This document shows, piece after piece, positions 6,612-16,105 of a stretch of DNA of 35,905 nucleotides. The position numbers and the translations under genes were made by a program. Source of the DNA: Candidatus Lachnoclostridium stercoripullorum (lineage in GTDB: Bacteria > Bacillota > Clostridia > Lachnospirales > Lachnospiraceae). Numbering within the stretch: the stretch's first letter is position 1; each line of letters opens with the position of its first letter. The stretch covers positions 1 to 35,905 of the forward strand of contig DXEU01000101.1 in the NCBI GenBank assembly GCA_019114845.1. The letters are read 5' to 3'. The notes beneath the pieces are model-generated. The model was not told the origin of the DNA and ran no database searches. It saw only the letters and a program-made list of their open reading frames with translations.

Positions 6612-8308
6612 CACATTCTCCTGAACCGCTCATAGCGCTCTGCTGCCAGCTCTTCGCCCGTCATATTCACATGACTGGACAGGAATTCCTCCAGGCCGCG
6701 CCGCATCTCGCCGGCGATCACATCGATATTTTTAGACGAAGCGGGCTCCTTCTCCACGATCACCCGCTCGATGATCTTCATCTTGTATAAATCCTTGGCC
6801 GTGACCTTCATCACCTTGGAGGCCTCCGGCGCCTTCTTGCTGTCCTTCCACAGGATGGAGGCAAATCCCTCCGGGGAGAGCACGGAGTAGATGGAATTCT
6901 CCATCATCCACACCTCGTTGGCGACCGCCATGGCCAGGGCGCCGCCGCTGCCCCCCTCTCCGATGACGATGGAGACCACCGGCACCTTCAAGTCGGACAT
7001 CTCAAAGAGGCTTCTGGCGATGGCCTCGCCCTGACCTCTCTCCTCCGCCTCCAGCCCGCAGAACGCCCCCGGCGTATCCACAAAGCAGATCACCGGGCGT
7101 CCGAAGGTCTCCGCCTGCTTCATCAGGCGCAGGGCCTTGCGGTAGCCGTCGGGGGAGGGCATGCCGAAGTTTCTCTTCAGGTTATCCTTGGTGTTCTTGC
7201 CCTTCTGCTGGCCGATCACCGTCACCGGGACTCCCTTGAAGGTGGCGATTCCGCCCACAATCGCCCCGTCGTCCTTGAAGTAGCGATCCCCGTGGAACTC
7301 CATGAAATCGTCGAACAGGGCGTCGATGTAGTCCAGGGCCGTGGGCCGGTCCGCGTTTCTGGAGAGCTGCACCGTCTCCCAGGGATCCCTGGAGGACAGT
7401 CTCTTGTGGAAGCTCACCACCGGGCCGCCCTGGGGCGCCAGCCTTGCCGCCGCATTCTTCGGCATTCTGTGCATGGCAAGAATCTTCGCCAGCGTCTCCT
7501 TCTGGTGCTCTCTGCCCACAATCATATCCACAAAGCCGTGGTCCAGCAGGAACTCCGCCCGCTGAAAGCCCTCAGGCAGCTTCTGGCCGATGGTCTGCTC
7601 GATCACCCTGGGGCCGGCAAAGCCGATGAGGGCGCCGGGCTCCGCCAGAATGATGTCGCCCAGCATGGCAAAGCTGGCAGTCACTCCCCCTGTGGTGGGG
7701 TCCGTGAGCACGCTGATAAAGAGCTGCCCCGCCTCGTGATGTCTCTTCAGGGCCGCCGCCGTCTTGGCCATCTGCATCAGGGAGACGATTCCCTCCTGCA
7801 TCCTGGCTCCGCCGGAGCAGGCAAAAATGATCACCGGCAGCTTCTCCGCCGTGGCTCTCTCCACCGCCTGGGTGATCTTCTCGCCCACCACATGGCCCAT
7901 GCTGCTCATGATGAAGCGGGCGTCGCAGACCGCAACTACCGCCTCGCTGCCGCCGATCTTTCCCTTTCCGGTGACAACAGCCTCGTTGAGCTTCGTCTTC
8001 TCCCTGGCCGCCTTCACCTTCTTCTCATATCCCGGGAAATTTAAGGGGTTCTCGAAGGGCATCTCCTTGTTCCACTCCTCGAAGGTTCCCTCGTCCACGA
8101 TCATCTCGATCCGGCGGTAGGCGTGCACCCGGAAATATCCGTGGCACTTGGGACAGATATAGAAGTTGGCCTTCACGTCGTCCACATAGATGGGCTGTCC
8201 GCACTTGTTGCACCGTCTCCAGAGGCCCTGGGGAACGCTGGGCTCATCAGACTTTCTATACTTTGTGTCCAGCAGAGTATAGGTCTTCTTGAACATATTT
8301 TTCAGCAT
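6611..8308 (-). CDS. accDA: Acetyl-CoA carboxylase carboxyltransferase, fused beta-alpha subunits
   Basis: This is the carboxyltransferase half of acetyl-CoA carboxylase, which transfers CO2 from carboxybiotin on AccB to acetyl-CoA to form malonyl-CoA. The 565-residue chain is AccD followed by AccA. The N-terminal zinc ribbon has two Cys pairs (CNKCGQP and CPKCHGYF, residues about 34-58). The beta-subunit core includes [19 protein letters not shown]. From about residue 300 the alpha-subunit begins with [19 protein letters not shown] and contains [29 protein letters not shown] and [11 protein letters not shown]. Separate subunits are the commoner arrangement in Firmicutes; each half here is of ordinary size. 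It follows accC by 19 bp. Confidence 0.95.
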   Translation of the reverse strand: MLKNMFKKTYTLLDTKYRKSDEPSVPQGLWRRCNKCGQPIYVDDVKANFYICPKCHGYFRVHAYRRIEMIVDEGTFEEWNKEMPFENPLNFPGYEKKVKAAREKTKLNEAVVTGKGKIGGSEAVVAVCDARFIMSSMGHVVGEKITQAVERATAEKLPVIIFACSGGARMQEGIVSLMQMAKTAAALKRHHEAGQLFISVLTDPTTGGVTASFAMLGDIILAEPGALIGFAGPRVIEQTIGQKLPEGFQRAEFLLDHGFVDMIVGREHQKETLAKILAMHRMPKNAAARLAPQGGPVVSFHKRLSSRDPWETVQLSRNADRPTALDYIDALFDDFMEFHGDRYFKDDGAIVGGIATFKGVPVTVIGQQKGKNTKDNLKRNFGMPSPDGYRKALRLMKQAETFGRPVICFVDTPGAFCGLEAEERGQGEAIARSLFEMSDLKVPVVSIVIGEGGSGGALAMAVANEVWMMENSIYSVLSPEGFASILWKDSKKAPEASKVMKVTAKDLYKMKIIERVIVEKEPASSKNIDVIAGEMRRGLEEFLSSHVNMTGEELAAERYERFRRM

Positions 8309-8327
8309 ATTGACTCACCCTCTCCTT

Positions 8328-9683
8328 CTATTCCTTGCAGTAGTCCGGGAAGTAGCGGGGGATGAATCCCGTATCCGTGTCCCCTTCCTGGAACGCCTCG
8401 TTGTTTAAAATGTCATACTGGAAATCCAGATTGGTGTCGATGCCCTCGATGATCAGCTCGCCCAGAGCGCTGCGCATCTTGGCGATGGCCGTGGCCCGGT
8501 CCTTGGAGTGGACGATGAGCTTTAAGAGCATGGAATCATAGTTCGGCGGCACCTTGTAATTGTTGTAAATGTGGGTGTCCACCCGAACGCCCTTTCCGCC
8601 GGGGATGTGCACGTTGGTGATCAGTCCGGGGCAGGGCATGAAATTTCTCTCCGGGTTTTCCGCGTTGATGCGGCACTCGATGGCATGGCCCCGGATCACC
8701 ACGTCGTCCTGGGTAAAGCTCAGCTTCTCGCCGGCGGCGATGTTGATCTGCTCCTTGATCAGGTCAAAATCCGTCACCGCTTCCGTCACCGGATGCTCCA
8801 CCTGGATACGGGTGTTCATCTCCATAAAGTAGAAATTCTTGTTCTTGTCCAGCAGAAACTCGATGGTGCCCGCATTCTCGTAGCCGACGGCCTTCGCCGC
8901 CCGCACGGCGGTCTCCCCCATCTTCTTTCTCAGCGCGTCGGAGATGGCCTCGCAGGGGGATTCCTCCAGCACCTTCTGATGGCGTCTCTGGATGGAGCAG
9001 TCTCTCTCCCCCAGGTGCACCACGTTCCCGTGCTTGTCCGCCATGATTTGGAACTCGATGTGGCGGGGTCTCTCGATGTATTTCTCAATGTACATGGTGT
9101 CGTCGGAGAAGCCCTTCACCGACTCCATCTGGGCGTTGTTGAAATTGGACTCAAAATCCTCCTCGCCCCAGGAAATCCGCATTCCCTTTCCGCCGCCGCC
9201 GGAGGAAGCCTTGATCATCACCGGAAATCCGATCTGCTTCGCCAGCTCCAGGCCCTTGGCCGCGTCGTACACCGGCTCCTTGGTGCCGGGCACCACGGGG
9301 ACACCGGCCTCCATCATGGTCTTTCTGGCCTCGGACTTATTTCCCATCTTGTTGATGATCTCCGCCGACGGGCCGATAAAGGTAATGTTGCACTTCTCGC
9401 ACAGCTCCGCGAACCTGGCGTTCTCGGAGAGAAAGCCGAAGCCCGGGTGGATCGCCTCCGCCTTCATGGCCACCGTCGCGGCGATAATCCGCTCCATATT
9501 CAGGTAGCTCTCGCTGGACGGGGCCGGCCCGATGCAGATGGCCTCGTCCGCCAGCAGGGTGTGGAGGGAGTCCTTGTCCGCCTCCGAGTACACCGCCACC
9601 GTCTTAATTCCCATTTCCCGGCAGGCGCGGATGATTCTCACCGCGATCTCGCCTCTGTTTGCCACTAAAATCTTACTAAACAT
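8328..9683 (-). CDS. accC: Biotin carboxylase subunit of acetyl-CoA carboxylase
   Basis: This is the ATP-grasp biotin carboxylase that carboxylates biotin on AccB using ATP and bicarbonate. The 451-residue protein matches the family's usual length of about 450. Visible motifs are [18 protein letters not shown] at the N-terminus, [10 protein letters not shown], the glycine-rich loop [11 protein letters not shown] near residue 160, and the catalytic segment [18 protein letters not shown] at 9692 would add three residues. The ATG at 9683 is preferred because AGGTGAG, overlapping the fabZ stop, is properly spaced from it. It lies between fabZ and accDA in the operon. Confidence 0.96.
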   Translation of the reverse strand: MFSKILVANRGEIAVRIIRACREMGIKTVAVYSEADKDSLHTLLADEAICIGPAPSSESYLNMERIIAATVAMKAEAIHPGFGFLSENARFAELCEKCNITFIGPSAEIINKMGNKSEARKTMMEAGVPVVPGTKEPVYDAAKGLELAKQIGFPVMIKASSGGGGKGMRISWGEEDFESNFNNAQMESVKGFSDDTMYIEKYIERPRHIEFQIMADKHGNVVHLGERDCSIQRRHQKVLEESPCEAISDALRKKMGETAVRAAKAVGYENAGTIEFLLDKNKNFYFMEMNTRIQVEHPVTEAVTDFDLIKEQINIAAGEKLSFTQDDVVIRGHAIECRINAENPERNFMPCPGLITNVHIPGGKGVRVDTHIYNNYKVPPNYDSMLLKLIVHSKDRATAIAKMRSALGELIIEGIDTNLDFQYDILNNEAFQEGDTDTGFIPRYFPDYCKE

Positions 9684-9692
9684 AGGTCTCAC

Positions 9693-10115
9693 CTAACCAA
9701 TCATAAATGTCAGTTCCGCCGCCACAGCCACCTTGCCGTCCACGGTGGCAGTGGCCTTGCCCACGCCCACCGGGCCCTTCTGCTTGATGATCTCGCACTC
9801 CAGCTTCAGCTTGTCGCCGGGAACCACCTTCTTTTTAAACTTCGCGTTGTTGATGGCGCCGAAATACGCCACCTTGCCCTTGTTCTCCGGCACGCTGAGG
9901 ATCGCCACCGCGCCGGTCTGCGCCAGAGCCTCCACGATCAGCACGCCGGGCATCACCGGCTCCTGGGGGAAATGTCCCCGGAAGAAATCCTCATGGAAGG
10001 TCACGGCCTTGTAGCCCACGGCGCGCACGCCGGGCTCCAGCTCCTCGATGCAGTCAATCAGTAAAAACGGATGTCTGTGAGGAATGATCTCCTCAATTTC
10101 CTTTACTCCCAGCAT
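9693..10115 (-). CDS. fabZ: 3-hydroxyacyl-ACP dehydratase FabZ
   Basis: This hot-dog-fold dehydratase removes water from 3-hydroxyacyl-ACP to give trans-2-enoyl-ACP. The 140-residue protein shows [12 protein letters not shown] and the catalytic stretch [22 protein letters not shown], with the active-site His in GHFP and Glu in VEALAQ. The open frame extends 21 codons upstream, but the ATG at 10115 has AAGGAG eight bases before it and fits the family N-terminus. No fabA or fabM homologue is present in the window, so a cis-unsaturation step cannot be seen here. Confidence 0.95.
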   Translation of the reverse strand: MLGVKEIEEIIPHRHPFLLIDCIEELEPGVRAVGYKAVTFHEDFFRGHFPQEPVMPGVLIVEALAQTGAVAILSVPENKGKVAYFGAINNAKFKKKVVPGDKLKLECEIIKQKGPVGVGKATATVDGKVAVAAELTFMIG

Positions 10116-10198
10116 AATTTTTCTCCTTATACATATCCTGCTGATTTTGAAAACGGGACCCCTAAAGATCCCGTCCACACAATTTCCAGTATCTCTTG

Positions 10199-10669
10199 TC
10201 AGCGAATGCGGAACAGGGGCTGTCCGTACTCCACAACCTCCTCATTTCCCACTAAAACGGCCTCAACCACGCCGTCGTACTCGCTCTCAATCTCATTCAT
10301 CAGCTTCATGGCCTCGATGATGCCCAGAACCTGACCCTTCTTCACCGTGTCCCCCTCCTTCACGAACGGCTCCGCGTCGGGGGAAGAAGCGCTGTAGAAA
10401 GTTCCCACCAGGGGAGAGGTCACCACCTTGTCAGACCCGATGTCTGCCGCGGCCTTCTTCGGCTCGGCGGCGGGCTGCACCTGGGCGTCCAGGACAGTCA
10501 CAACCTCCTCCGCCGGCCCGGTGACGCTGCCGGCCGCGCCGGCCACCTGCACCACCTTGGGACCCTTCTTCTTGATGGAGATTTTTGTATTTCCCTGCTC
10601 CAGCTCAAAGCTGGTGAGAGCATTCTCAGACACAGCCTCGATCAGCTGAATAATTTCCTTGATTTCCAT
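10199..10669 (-). CDS. accB: Biotin carboxyl carrier protein of acetyl-CoA carboxylase
   Basis: This 156-residue carrier shuttles carboxybiotin between AccC and AccDA. The C-terminal biotinyl domain contains the exact biotinylation motif EAMKLMNEI, with the modified lysine at K122. The alanine/proline-rich middle (about residues 42-80) is the flexible linker, and the N-terminal [13 protein letters not shown] helix is typical. AGGAG six bases before the ATG overlaps the fabF stop (3-bp gap), indicating coupled translation. It depends on a biotin ligase not present in the window. Confidence 0.96.
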   Translation of the reverse strand: MEIKEIIQLIEAVSENALTSFELEQGNTKISIKKKGPKVVQVAGAAGSVTGPAEEVVTVLDAQVQPAAEPKKAAADIGSDKVVTSPLVGTFYSASSPDAEPFVKEGDTVKKGQVLGIIEAMKLMNEIESEYDGVVEAVLVGNEEVVEYGQPLFRIR

Positions 10670-10672
10670 AGC

Positions 10673-11914
10673 TTACTCCTCCACAAATTTCTTCACCAGC
10701 AGAGTTGCATTGTGCCCGCCAAATCCCAGAGAGTTGGAGATGGCACAGTTCACATCCATGGACACTCCCTGTCCCTTGGTGTAGTCCAGATCGCACTCCT
10801 CATCGTCCACCTCCAGGCCGGCAGTCACATGGACATAGCCGTCCTCGATGGACTTCACGCAGGCGATGAACTCCACGCCGCCGGCTGCTCCCAGCAGATG
10901 GCCCACCATAGACTTGGTGGAGTTGACCTTCACCTCGTAGGCGTGCTCTCCCAGGGCCAGCTTGATGGCCTTGGTCTCAAAGAGATCGTTGTGGTGCGTG
11001 CTGGTTCCGTGGGCGTTGACATAGTCCACATCCTCAGGCTTCATCCCCGCGTCGGCGATGGCCACCTCCATGGCCTTGGCAGCTCCGCTGCCGTCCTCCG
11101 CCGGGGAGGTGATGTGGTACGCGTCGCAGGTGGCGCCGTAGCCGCCCACCTCCGCGTAGATCTTGGCTCCCCTGGCCTTGGCGTGCTCCAGGGACTCCAG
11201 AACCACGATTCCGGCTCCCTCGCCCATGACGAAGCCGTTTCTCTCCTTGTCAAAGGGGATGGAGGCTCTCTTGGGATCCTCCGTGGTGTTCAGGGCGGTC
11301 AGGGCTGCAAAGCCTGCGATTCCGATGGGGGTGATGCTGGCCTCAGCGCCTCCCGCCACCATCACGTCCGCCTCCCCGTACTGGATGGAGCGGAACGCCT
11401 CGCCGATGGAGTGGGTTCCGGTGGCGCAGGCCGTCACCACGTTGATGTTCTTGCCCTTTAAACCAAACTGGATGCCGATGTTTCCGGCAGCCATATTGCT
11501 GATCATCAGGGGCACCAGCAGCGGGTTAATGCGGCTGGGTCCTTTCTCGATCAGCTTCCTGGTCTCCCTCTCGATGGCGTCCAGGCCGCCGATGCCGGAG
11601 CCGACGCTCACTCCCACGCGGAAGGGATCCTCCTTCTCCATGTCGATGCCGGCGTCCTCCAGCGCTTCCTTGGCCGCCGCCACGGCGAACTGGGAGAAGC
11701 GCTCCATTCTCCGGGCCGTCTTATTGTCCATGTACTTCTTCGGATCAAAGTCCTTCACCTCGGCCGCCAGCTTCGCCTTGTACTCCGCGGTGTCGAAGGT
11801 GGTGATCGGTCCGATTCCCACCACACCGTTCTTCAGGCTGTTCCAAAAGGTCTCCACGTCGTTGCCCACGGGAGTGATGGCACCCAGGCCGGTTACAACT
11901 ACTCTTCTCTTCAT
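10673..11914 (-). CDS. fabF: 3-oxoacyl-ACP synthase II
   Basis: This condensing enzyme extends acyl-ACP with malonyl-ACP in the elongation cycle. The 413-residue thiolase-fold protein carries the Cys-His-His triad: Cys in [14 protein letters not shown] near residue 163, His in [14 protein letters not shown] and His in [13 protein letters not shown]. The N-terminus [17 protein letters not shown] is characteristic of KAS II. AAGGAG precedes the ATG at a slightly long spacing of about 12 bases. It lies between fabG and accB. Confidence 0.97.
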   Translation of the reverse strand: MKRRVVVTGLGAITPVGNDVETFWNSLKNGVVGIGPITTFDTAEYKAKLAAEVKDFDPKKYMDNKTARRMERFSQFAVAAAKEALEDAGIDMEKEDPFRVGVSVGSGIGGLDAIERETRKLIEKGPSRINPLLVPLMISNMAAGNIGIQFGLKGKNINVVTACATGTHSIGEAFRSIQYGEADVMVAGGAEASITPIGIAGFAALTALNTTEDPKRASIPFDKERNGFVMGEGAGIVVLESLEHAKARGAKIYAEVGGYGATCDAYHITSPAEDGSGAAKAMEVAIADAGMKPEDVDYVNAHGTSTHHNDLFETKAIKLALGEHAYEVKVNSTKSMVGHLLGAAGGVEFIACVKSIEDGYVHVTAGLEVDDEECDLDYTKGQGVSMDVNCAISNSLGFGGHNATLLVKKFVEE

Positions 11915-11953
11915 AAAAAATCCAATCTCCTTAAAATCCAGCGGTCAGCCGGC

Positions 11954-12694
11954 TTACATGGCCATGCCGCCGTTCACATTGATAACCTGTCCCGTAATGT
12001 ACTTCGCGTCGTCCGACGCCAGGAACGCCGCCGTTCCCGCGATGTCCGCCGGCTCTCCCATGGCCTTCATGGGAATCTGGGCCAGCAGCCCCTCCTTCAC
12101 AGAATCGGACAGCACGTCCGTCATGTCTGTGGTGATGAATCCGGGGGCGATGGCGTTCACCGTGATGCCCCGCCCTGCCAGCTCCCTGGCCGCCGTCTTG
12201 GTCATGCCAATGACGCCTGCCTTGGATGCGGCGTAGTTCATCTGCCCTGCATTTCCCATCACACCGGAAATGGAGGAAATGTTGATGATCCGTCCGCCTC
12301 TCTGCTTGATCATCTGGCGGGCCACATGGCGCATGCAGTTGAACGCTCCCTTTAAGTTGGTGTCAATCACCGCGTCGAAATCCGCCTCGGACATGGCCAT
12401 GAGCAGGCCGTCCCTGGTAATTCCCGCGTTGTTCACCAGAATGTCGATCCTGCCGTAGGTCTTGATGACGTACTTCATCATCTCCTCCACGCCGGCAAAA
12501 TCCGCCACGCTGCACTGATAGGCCTCCGCTTTTCCGCCGGCCTCCTCGATCTCCTTAACCACTGCCTCCGCCTTCTCCTTGGAGCCATTGTAATTGACAA
12601 TCACTGCCGCCCCATCCTTTGCCAGTCTGAGGGCGATGGCCCGTCCGATTCCGCGGCTGGCGCCTGTCACCAGCGCCACCTTGTTCTCCAGCAT
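11954..12694 (-). CDS. fabG: 3-oxoacyl-ACP reductase FabG
   Basis: This NADPH-dependent short-chain dehydrogenase/reductase reduces 3-oxoacyl-ACP to 3-hydroxyacyl-ACP. The 246-residue protein has the Rossmann cofactor motif [12 protein letters not shown] (about residues 10-21), LVNNAG and the catalytic set in [23 protein letters not shown] (Ser, Tyr, Lys). The C-terminal [12 protein letters not shown] is typical. A strong CAGGAGGT site precedes the ATG. Its location between fabD and fabF makes the assignment secure. Confidence 0.96.
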   Translation of the reverse strand: MLENKVALVTGASRGIGRAIALRLAKDGAAVIVNYNGSKEKAEAVVKEIEEAGGKAEAYQCSVADFAGVEEMMKYVIKTYGRIDILVNNAGITRDGLLMAMSEADFDAVIDTNLKGAFNCMRHVARQMIKQRGGRIINISSISGVMGNAGQMNYAASKAGVIGMTKTAARELAGRGITVNAIAPGFITTDMTDVLSDSVKEGLLAQIPMKAMGEPADIAGTAAFLASDDAKYITGQVINVNGGMAM

Positions 12695-12721
12695 ATTTTA
12701 CCTCCTGAAAACCTTCGGCCC

Positions 12722-13645
12722 TTACAGACCGCTTTCCTTTAACGCCTTCACATCCTGAAGGGTCTCTATATTCACGACTTTTGCGTCTCTTGTGATCTTT
12801 CTCATAAAACCGGCCAGGGTCTTGCCCGGTCCGATCTCCACAAAGGTGTCCACGCCGTCCGCCAGCATCGCTCTCACGCTCTGCTCCCAGCGCACGGAGG
12901 AGGAAACCTGTCTGGCCAAAAGGCTCTTCACCTCGGCCTTGTCCGTCACGTAGGAAGCCGTCACATTGGCCACGTAGGGGATCTGCGGATCGCTGATCTC
13001 CACGTTCTCCAGGAATTCTCCCAGCTTCTCCCCGGCTTCCGCAAGCATTCCGGAGTGGAAGGGTCCGCTGACATTGAGCATCACCGTCCGCTTTGCTCCG
13101 GCCTCTTTGAGCTTTTCACAGGCAAGCTCAACCGCCTCTTTCTTTCCCGAAATCACAATCTGCCCGGGGCAGTTGTAATTGGCAATCCATACATCCGGAA
13201 TGTCCTTCAGTACTTCCTCAATCTTCTCCGCCGCCATGGCCAGCACCGCCGCCATCGCGCCCACGCCCACCGGGACGGCCTCCTGCATCAGGATGCCTCT
13301 CTGTCTCACGGTGGTGATTGCATCGTCTGCGCTCATCACGCCTGCGGCGTAAAGAGCGCAGTATTCTCCCAGGCTCAGGCCCGCTGCCACATCCGGGCGG
13401 ATGCCGGTCTCCTCCATCAGCACTTTCATCATGGCGATGCTGGTGGTCACCATGGCCGCCTGGGTATACTCCGTGATATCCAGCCGGTCATTCTCCGCAA
13501 AGCACAGCTCCGGCATGGAAAATCCCAGCAGCTCGCTGGCCCGGTCAAATACCTCTCTGCCGGTGCTGGTCTCCTCATAAAAATCCTTACCCATCCCGGC
13601 TTTCTGCGCGCCCTGGCCCGGGAAAATAAATGCAATCTTACTCAT
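12722..13645 (-). CDS. fabD: Malonyl-CoA:ACP transacylase
   Basis: FabD moves the malonyl group from CoA to ACP, supplying the extender unit for FabH and FabF. The 307-residue protein begins with IAFIFPGQGAQKAGMG. It carries the nucleophile in AGLSLGEYCALYAAG (S91) and the catalytic His in SGPFHSGML near residue 200. It starts five bases after the fabK stop. The ribosome binding site is weak, suggesting dependence on upstream translation. Confidence 0.96.
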   Translation of the reverse strand: MSKIAFIFPGQGAQKAGMGKDFYEETSTGREVFDRASELLGFSMPELCFAENDRLDITEYTQAAMVTTSIAMMKVLMEETGIRPDVAAGLSLGEYCALYAAGVMSADDAITTVRQRGILMQEAVPVGVGAMAAVLAMAAEKIEEVLKDIPDVWIANYNCPGQIVISGKKEAVELACEKLKEAGAKRTVMLNVSGPFHSGMLAEAGEKLGEFLENVEISDPQIPYVANVTASYVTDKAEVKSLLARQVSSSVRWEQSVRAMLADGVDTFVEIGPGKTLAGFMRKITRDAKVVNIETLQDVKALKESGL

Positions 13646-13650
13646 ATCTC

Positions 13651-14580
13651 TTATCTGGCTCCTTTTAAAAGCGCTTCTGCCTGCGCCATCATCTCATCAA
13701 TCATTTCCTTGCAGGTCTGCTCCTTGTCGATCATGCCCGCAATCTGACCCGCCATCACAGTTCCGTGGGTCACATCTCCCTCCTGCACAGCCTTTCTCAG
13801 GGTGCCCAGGGTCAGGTACTCCAGCTCCTCGAAGGACTTGCCCTCGCTCTCCAGCTTGTTGTATTCTCTGGTCATCTGATTTCTCAGGCAGCGCACGGGA
13901 TGGCCATGGCTTCTTCCGGTTACGGTGGAATCGATGTCCTTGGCCTTGATGATCCTCTGCTTGTAGTTCTCATGTACGATGGATTCCTTGGCCACCACAA
14001 ATCTGGTTCCGATCTGAACGGCCTCAGCTCCCAGCATGAACGCCGCCGCGATTCCTCTTCCGTCGGCGATGCCGCCGGCAGCGATCACGGGGATATTCAC
14101 CGCATCCACCACCTGGGGAACCAAGGTCATGGTGGTCGCCTCACCGATGTGTCCGCCGGACTCGGTTCCCTCCGCCACCACGGCGTCGGCGCCGGCCTTC
14201 TCCATCATCTTGGCGAGAGCCACGCTGGCCACCACCGGAATCACCTTGATGCCTGCAGCCTTCCACATGTCCATGTATTTGCCCGGGTTTCCGGCTCCGG
14301 TGGTGACGACCTTAATGCCCTCCTCCACCACAACCTTCGCCACGTCGTCCGCGTAGGGACTCATGAGCATGACGTTGACGCCGAACGGCTTGCTCGTCCG
14401 CTCCTTCGCCTTGCGGATGTAGTCCCGGATCACCTCTCCGGGAGCGTTGGCGCCGCCGATCAGGCCCAGTCCGCCCGCCTCGGACACGGCAGCTGCCAGA
14501 TGATATTCCGCCACCCAGGCCATACCGCCCTGGATGATCGGATGTTCAATTCCGAGGAGTTCTGTCACTCTGGTTTTCAT
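13651..14580 (-). CDS. fabK: Enoyl-ACP reductase II (FMN-dependent)
   Basis: FabK performs the final reduction of enoyl-ACP in the elongation cycle, using FMN and NAD(P)H. It replaces FabI, which is absent here. The 309-residue TIM-barrel protein has the N-terminal HPIIQGGMAWVAEYHLA and the family hallmark AEGTESGGHIGEATTMTLVP, followed by the phosphate-binding IAAGGIADGRGIAAA. Its ATG shares one base with the acpP stop (TAATG), so the two are translationally coupled. FabK-type reductases are known to be insensitive to triclosan. Confidence 0.95.
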   Translation of the reverse strand: MKTRVTELLGIEHPIIQGGMAWVAEYHLAAAVSEAGGLGLIGGANAPGEVIRDYIRKAKERTSKPFGVNVMLMSPYADDVAKVVVEEGIKVVTTGAGNPGKYMDMWKAAGIKVIPVVASVALAKMMEKAGADAVVAEGTESGGHIGEATTMTLVPQVVDAVNIPVIAAGGIADGRGIAAAFMLGAEAVQIGTRFVVAKESIVHENYKQRIIKAKDIDSTVTGRSHGHPVRCLRNQMTREYNKLESEGKSFEELEYLTLGTLRKAVQEGDVTHGTVMAGQIAGMIDKEQTCKEMIDEMMAQAEALLKGAR

Positions 14581-14813
14581 TAGTCCTCAACACCCTTTGC
14601 CTTTAAATAATCCATAACAGCACCCACGGTGGTCAGCTTCTCCAGCTCCTCAGCCGGGATCTCTACGGAGTACTCATCCTCTAAAGCCATCACCAGCTCA
14701 AACAGGTCCAGGGAATCTGCGCCCAGATCCTCTTTGAAGGAGGAAGCCTCGGTAACGCTCTCTGCGTCTACTCCTAACTGCTCTGCGATCATCTCTTTCA
14801 TTCTCTCTAACAT
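14580..14813 (-). CDS. acpP: Acyl carrier protein
   Basis: This 77-residue acidic helical carrier holds acyl chains on a phosphopantetheine arm. The attachment site is S34 in the DSL motif of [20 protein letters not shown]. Size and acidity are typical. AAGGAG precedes the ATG. A 115-bp gap from fabH contains a probable promoter, so acpP and the genes after it may be transcribed at a higher level than fabH. Confidence 0.97.
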   Translation of the reverse strand: MLERMKEMIAEQLGVDAESVTEASSFKEDLGADSLDLFELVMALEDEYSVEIPAEELEKLTTVGAVMDYLKAKGVED

Positions 14814-14862
14814 GGTTTTAATCTCCTTTTTGGTTTATTTTGTTTTATTTTTCCAATAATCT

Positions 14863-14891
14863 ATTATAGCAAACGGCTCTGCCGTTTTCTA
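14863..14891 (-). promoter_or_regulatory. Probable extended -10 promoter for acpP and downstream fab genes
   Basis: On the minus strand TGCTATAAT gives a consensus TATAAT with the extended TGn element. The -35, seventeen bases upstream, is weak (TAGAAA). Transcription would begin about 40-45 bases before acpP. The very high demand for ACP makes a second promoter plausible. Confidence 0.55.
14871..14887. promoter_or_regulatory. 17-bp palindrome in the acpP promoter spacer
   Basis: AAACGGC and GCCGTTT are perfect reverse complements with a TCT centre. They lie exactly between the proposed -35 and -10. This could be an operator, or a hairpin in the read-through transcript from fabH. There is no matching site at the fabH promoter. 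Confidence 0.45.
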
Positions 14892-14928
14892 TCTTTTTTT
14901 ATAAAAGAAGGGGGGGTAAAAACGGGAT

Positions 14929-15888
14929 TTACCACTCCAGCAGGCTGGCCCCCCAGGTCAGGCCTGCGCCGAAGCCGGCCAGGACGATCTTGTCCCCGCG
15001 GTTTAACCGGCCCTCCCGGTTCAGCTCATCTAAAAGAATCGGGATAGTGGCCCCGGAGGTGTTTCCGTATCTCTCTATGTTCATGGGGAAGCGGTCGATG
15101 GGCAGCTTCATCCTCTTGGCGATGGCCTCCACGATGCGGTAGTTGGCCTGGTGGAGGACAAAGTACTTGATCTCCTCCCGGTCCACCCCGTTCTTCTCCA
15201 AAAGCTCCTCCGCGCACTCCGGCACCTTCTTCACCGCAAAGCGGAAAATCTCCTGGCCTTCCATGGAGGTGTAGCCCACCTCAGGCTTCCTCCCCGTGAG
15301 GAAATTGTCGTTGGTCCTGGACGGGCAGACCATGGATGCGGCCCGGCCGCCGTCGGAGCCCATCACCATCTGAAAAGCCGGCCCCTCTTCCCGACGGACC
15401 ACCACGGCCCCCGCGCCGTCCCCGAACAGCACGCAGGTGCTTCTGTCCTCCCAGTCCACGATCTTGCTGAGCACGTCGCAGCCGATCACCAGGGCGGTCC
15501 TGTAGATCCCCGCCTGGAAGAAGGCCTGAGCCGTGTTCAGGGCGAAGATAAAGCCGGAGCAGGCGGCGCTGATATCGTAGGCCACCGCGTTCACCGCCCC
15601 CAAAGCCCCCTGCACCTCGCAGGCGCCGCTGGGGAAGCAGTTGTCCGGGGTGGACGTCCCCAGAAGGATCAGATCCAGCTCCTCGGGCTTCACCCCCGAC
15701 TGCTCCAGGGCTCTCCTGGCCGCCTCCGCCGCCAGGCGGCTGGTCCCCCCCTGGGAAATTCTTCTCTCGTGAATCCCCGTGCGGGTGCTGATCCACTCGT
15801 CGCTGGTCTCCACAATCTGGGCCAGGTCATCGTTTGTCACAATCCGTTCCGGCACATAAGAACCGGTACCTAATATTCTCATTGTCAT
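14929..15888 (-). CDS. fabH: 3-oxoacyl-ACP synthase III
   Basis: FabH starts fatty acid synthesis by condensing acetyl-CoA (or branched acyl-CoA) with malonyl-ACP. The 319-residue protein contains RILGTGSYVPERIVTNDDL and the Cys-His-Asn triad: C110 in YDISAACSGFIFALN, His in FVLHQANYRIVEA and Asn in RYGNTSGATIP. The open frame runs upstream to 16026, but that part spans the promoter. The start was placed at the ATG at 15888; the ATG at 15882 is also possible, and both have weak ribosome binding sites. It is the promoter-proximal gene of the fab operon. Confidence 0.95.
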   Translation of the reverse strand: MTMRILGTGSYVPERIVTNDDLAQIVETSDEWISTRTGIHERRISQGGTSRLAAEAARRALEQSGVKPEELDLILLGTSTPDNCFPSGACEVQGALGAVNAVAYDISAACSGFIFALNTAQAFFQAGIYRTALVIGCDVLSKIVDWEDRSTCVLFGDGAGAVVVRREEGPAFQMVMGSDGGRAASMVCPSRTNDNFLTGRKPEVGYTSMEGQEIFRFAVKKVPECAEELLEKNGVDREEIKYFVLHQANYRIVEAIAKRMKLPIDRFPMNIERYGNTSGATIPILLDELNREGRLNRGDKIVLAGFGAGLTWGASLLEW

Positions 15889-15927
15889 AGCATTTTTCCC
15901 GTTGAAATAAGCATTTAAAATTAAAAG

Positions 15928-15940
15928 TTTGATATTCAAA
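15928..15940. promoter_or_regulatory. FabT-like inverted repeat at fabH transcription start
   Basis: TTTGATATTCAAA is a 13-bp palindrome with five-base arms and a TAT centre. It lies a few bases downstream of the fabH -10 and would cover the transcription start. It resembles the TTTGA-TCAAA type of site bound by the MarR-family fatty-acid regulator FabT in lactic acid bacteria. No MarR, FabT or FapR gene is in the window. Confidence 0.6.
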
Positions 15941-15943
15941 ATA

Positions 15944-15972
15944 ATAATAGTCAATGCCCCTCTGTTTGTCAA
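15944..15972 (-). promoter_or_regulatory. Main promoter of the fatty-acid synthesis operon
   Basis: On the minus strand a perfect TTGACA -35 (15967-15972) and TATTAT -10 (15944-15949) are separated by exactly 17 bp. The predicted start near 15937 gives a leader of about 50 bases before fabH. Confidence 0.82.
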
Positions 15973-16023
15973 GCAAAATAGATGGGGAAAATATCGAAAT
16001 GGACGACAGAATGCGACAGGGGG

Positions 16024-16091
16024 CAAAAGACAGGAGAACGAGAGACAGATCCCCCGCCGGGAATCTCGCCCCGGCGGAGGACCCGCTCTCG
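16024..16091 (-). terminator. Terminator after adhE-kinase transcript
   Basis: An inner stem CCGCCGGG (16054-16061) / CCCGGCGG (16070-16077) lies inside an outer stem CGAGAG (16039-16044) / CTCTCG (16086-16091). On the minus strand it is followed by a short TCTTTT tract. The GC-rich stem is good but the T tract is weak. Confidence 0.6.
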
Positions 16092-16105
16092 TCTGTATGG
16101 TCTGT

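Noticed and set aside
8571-9668. A 365-codon plus-strand frame within accC
   Set aside because: It is antisense to a highly conserved biotin carboxylase, with no start signal or domain.
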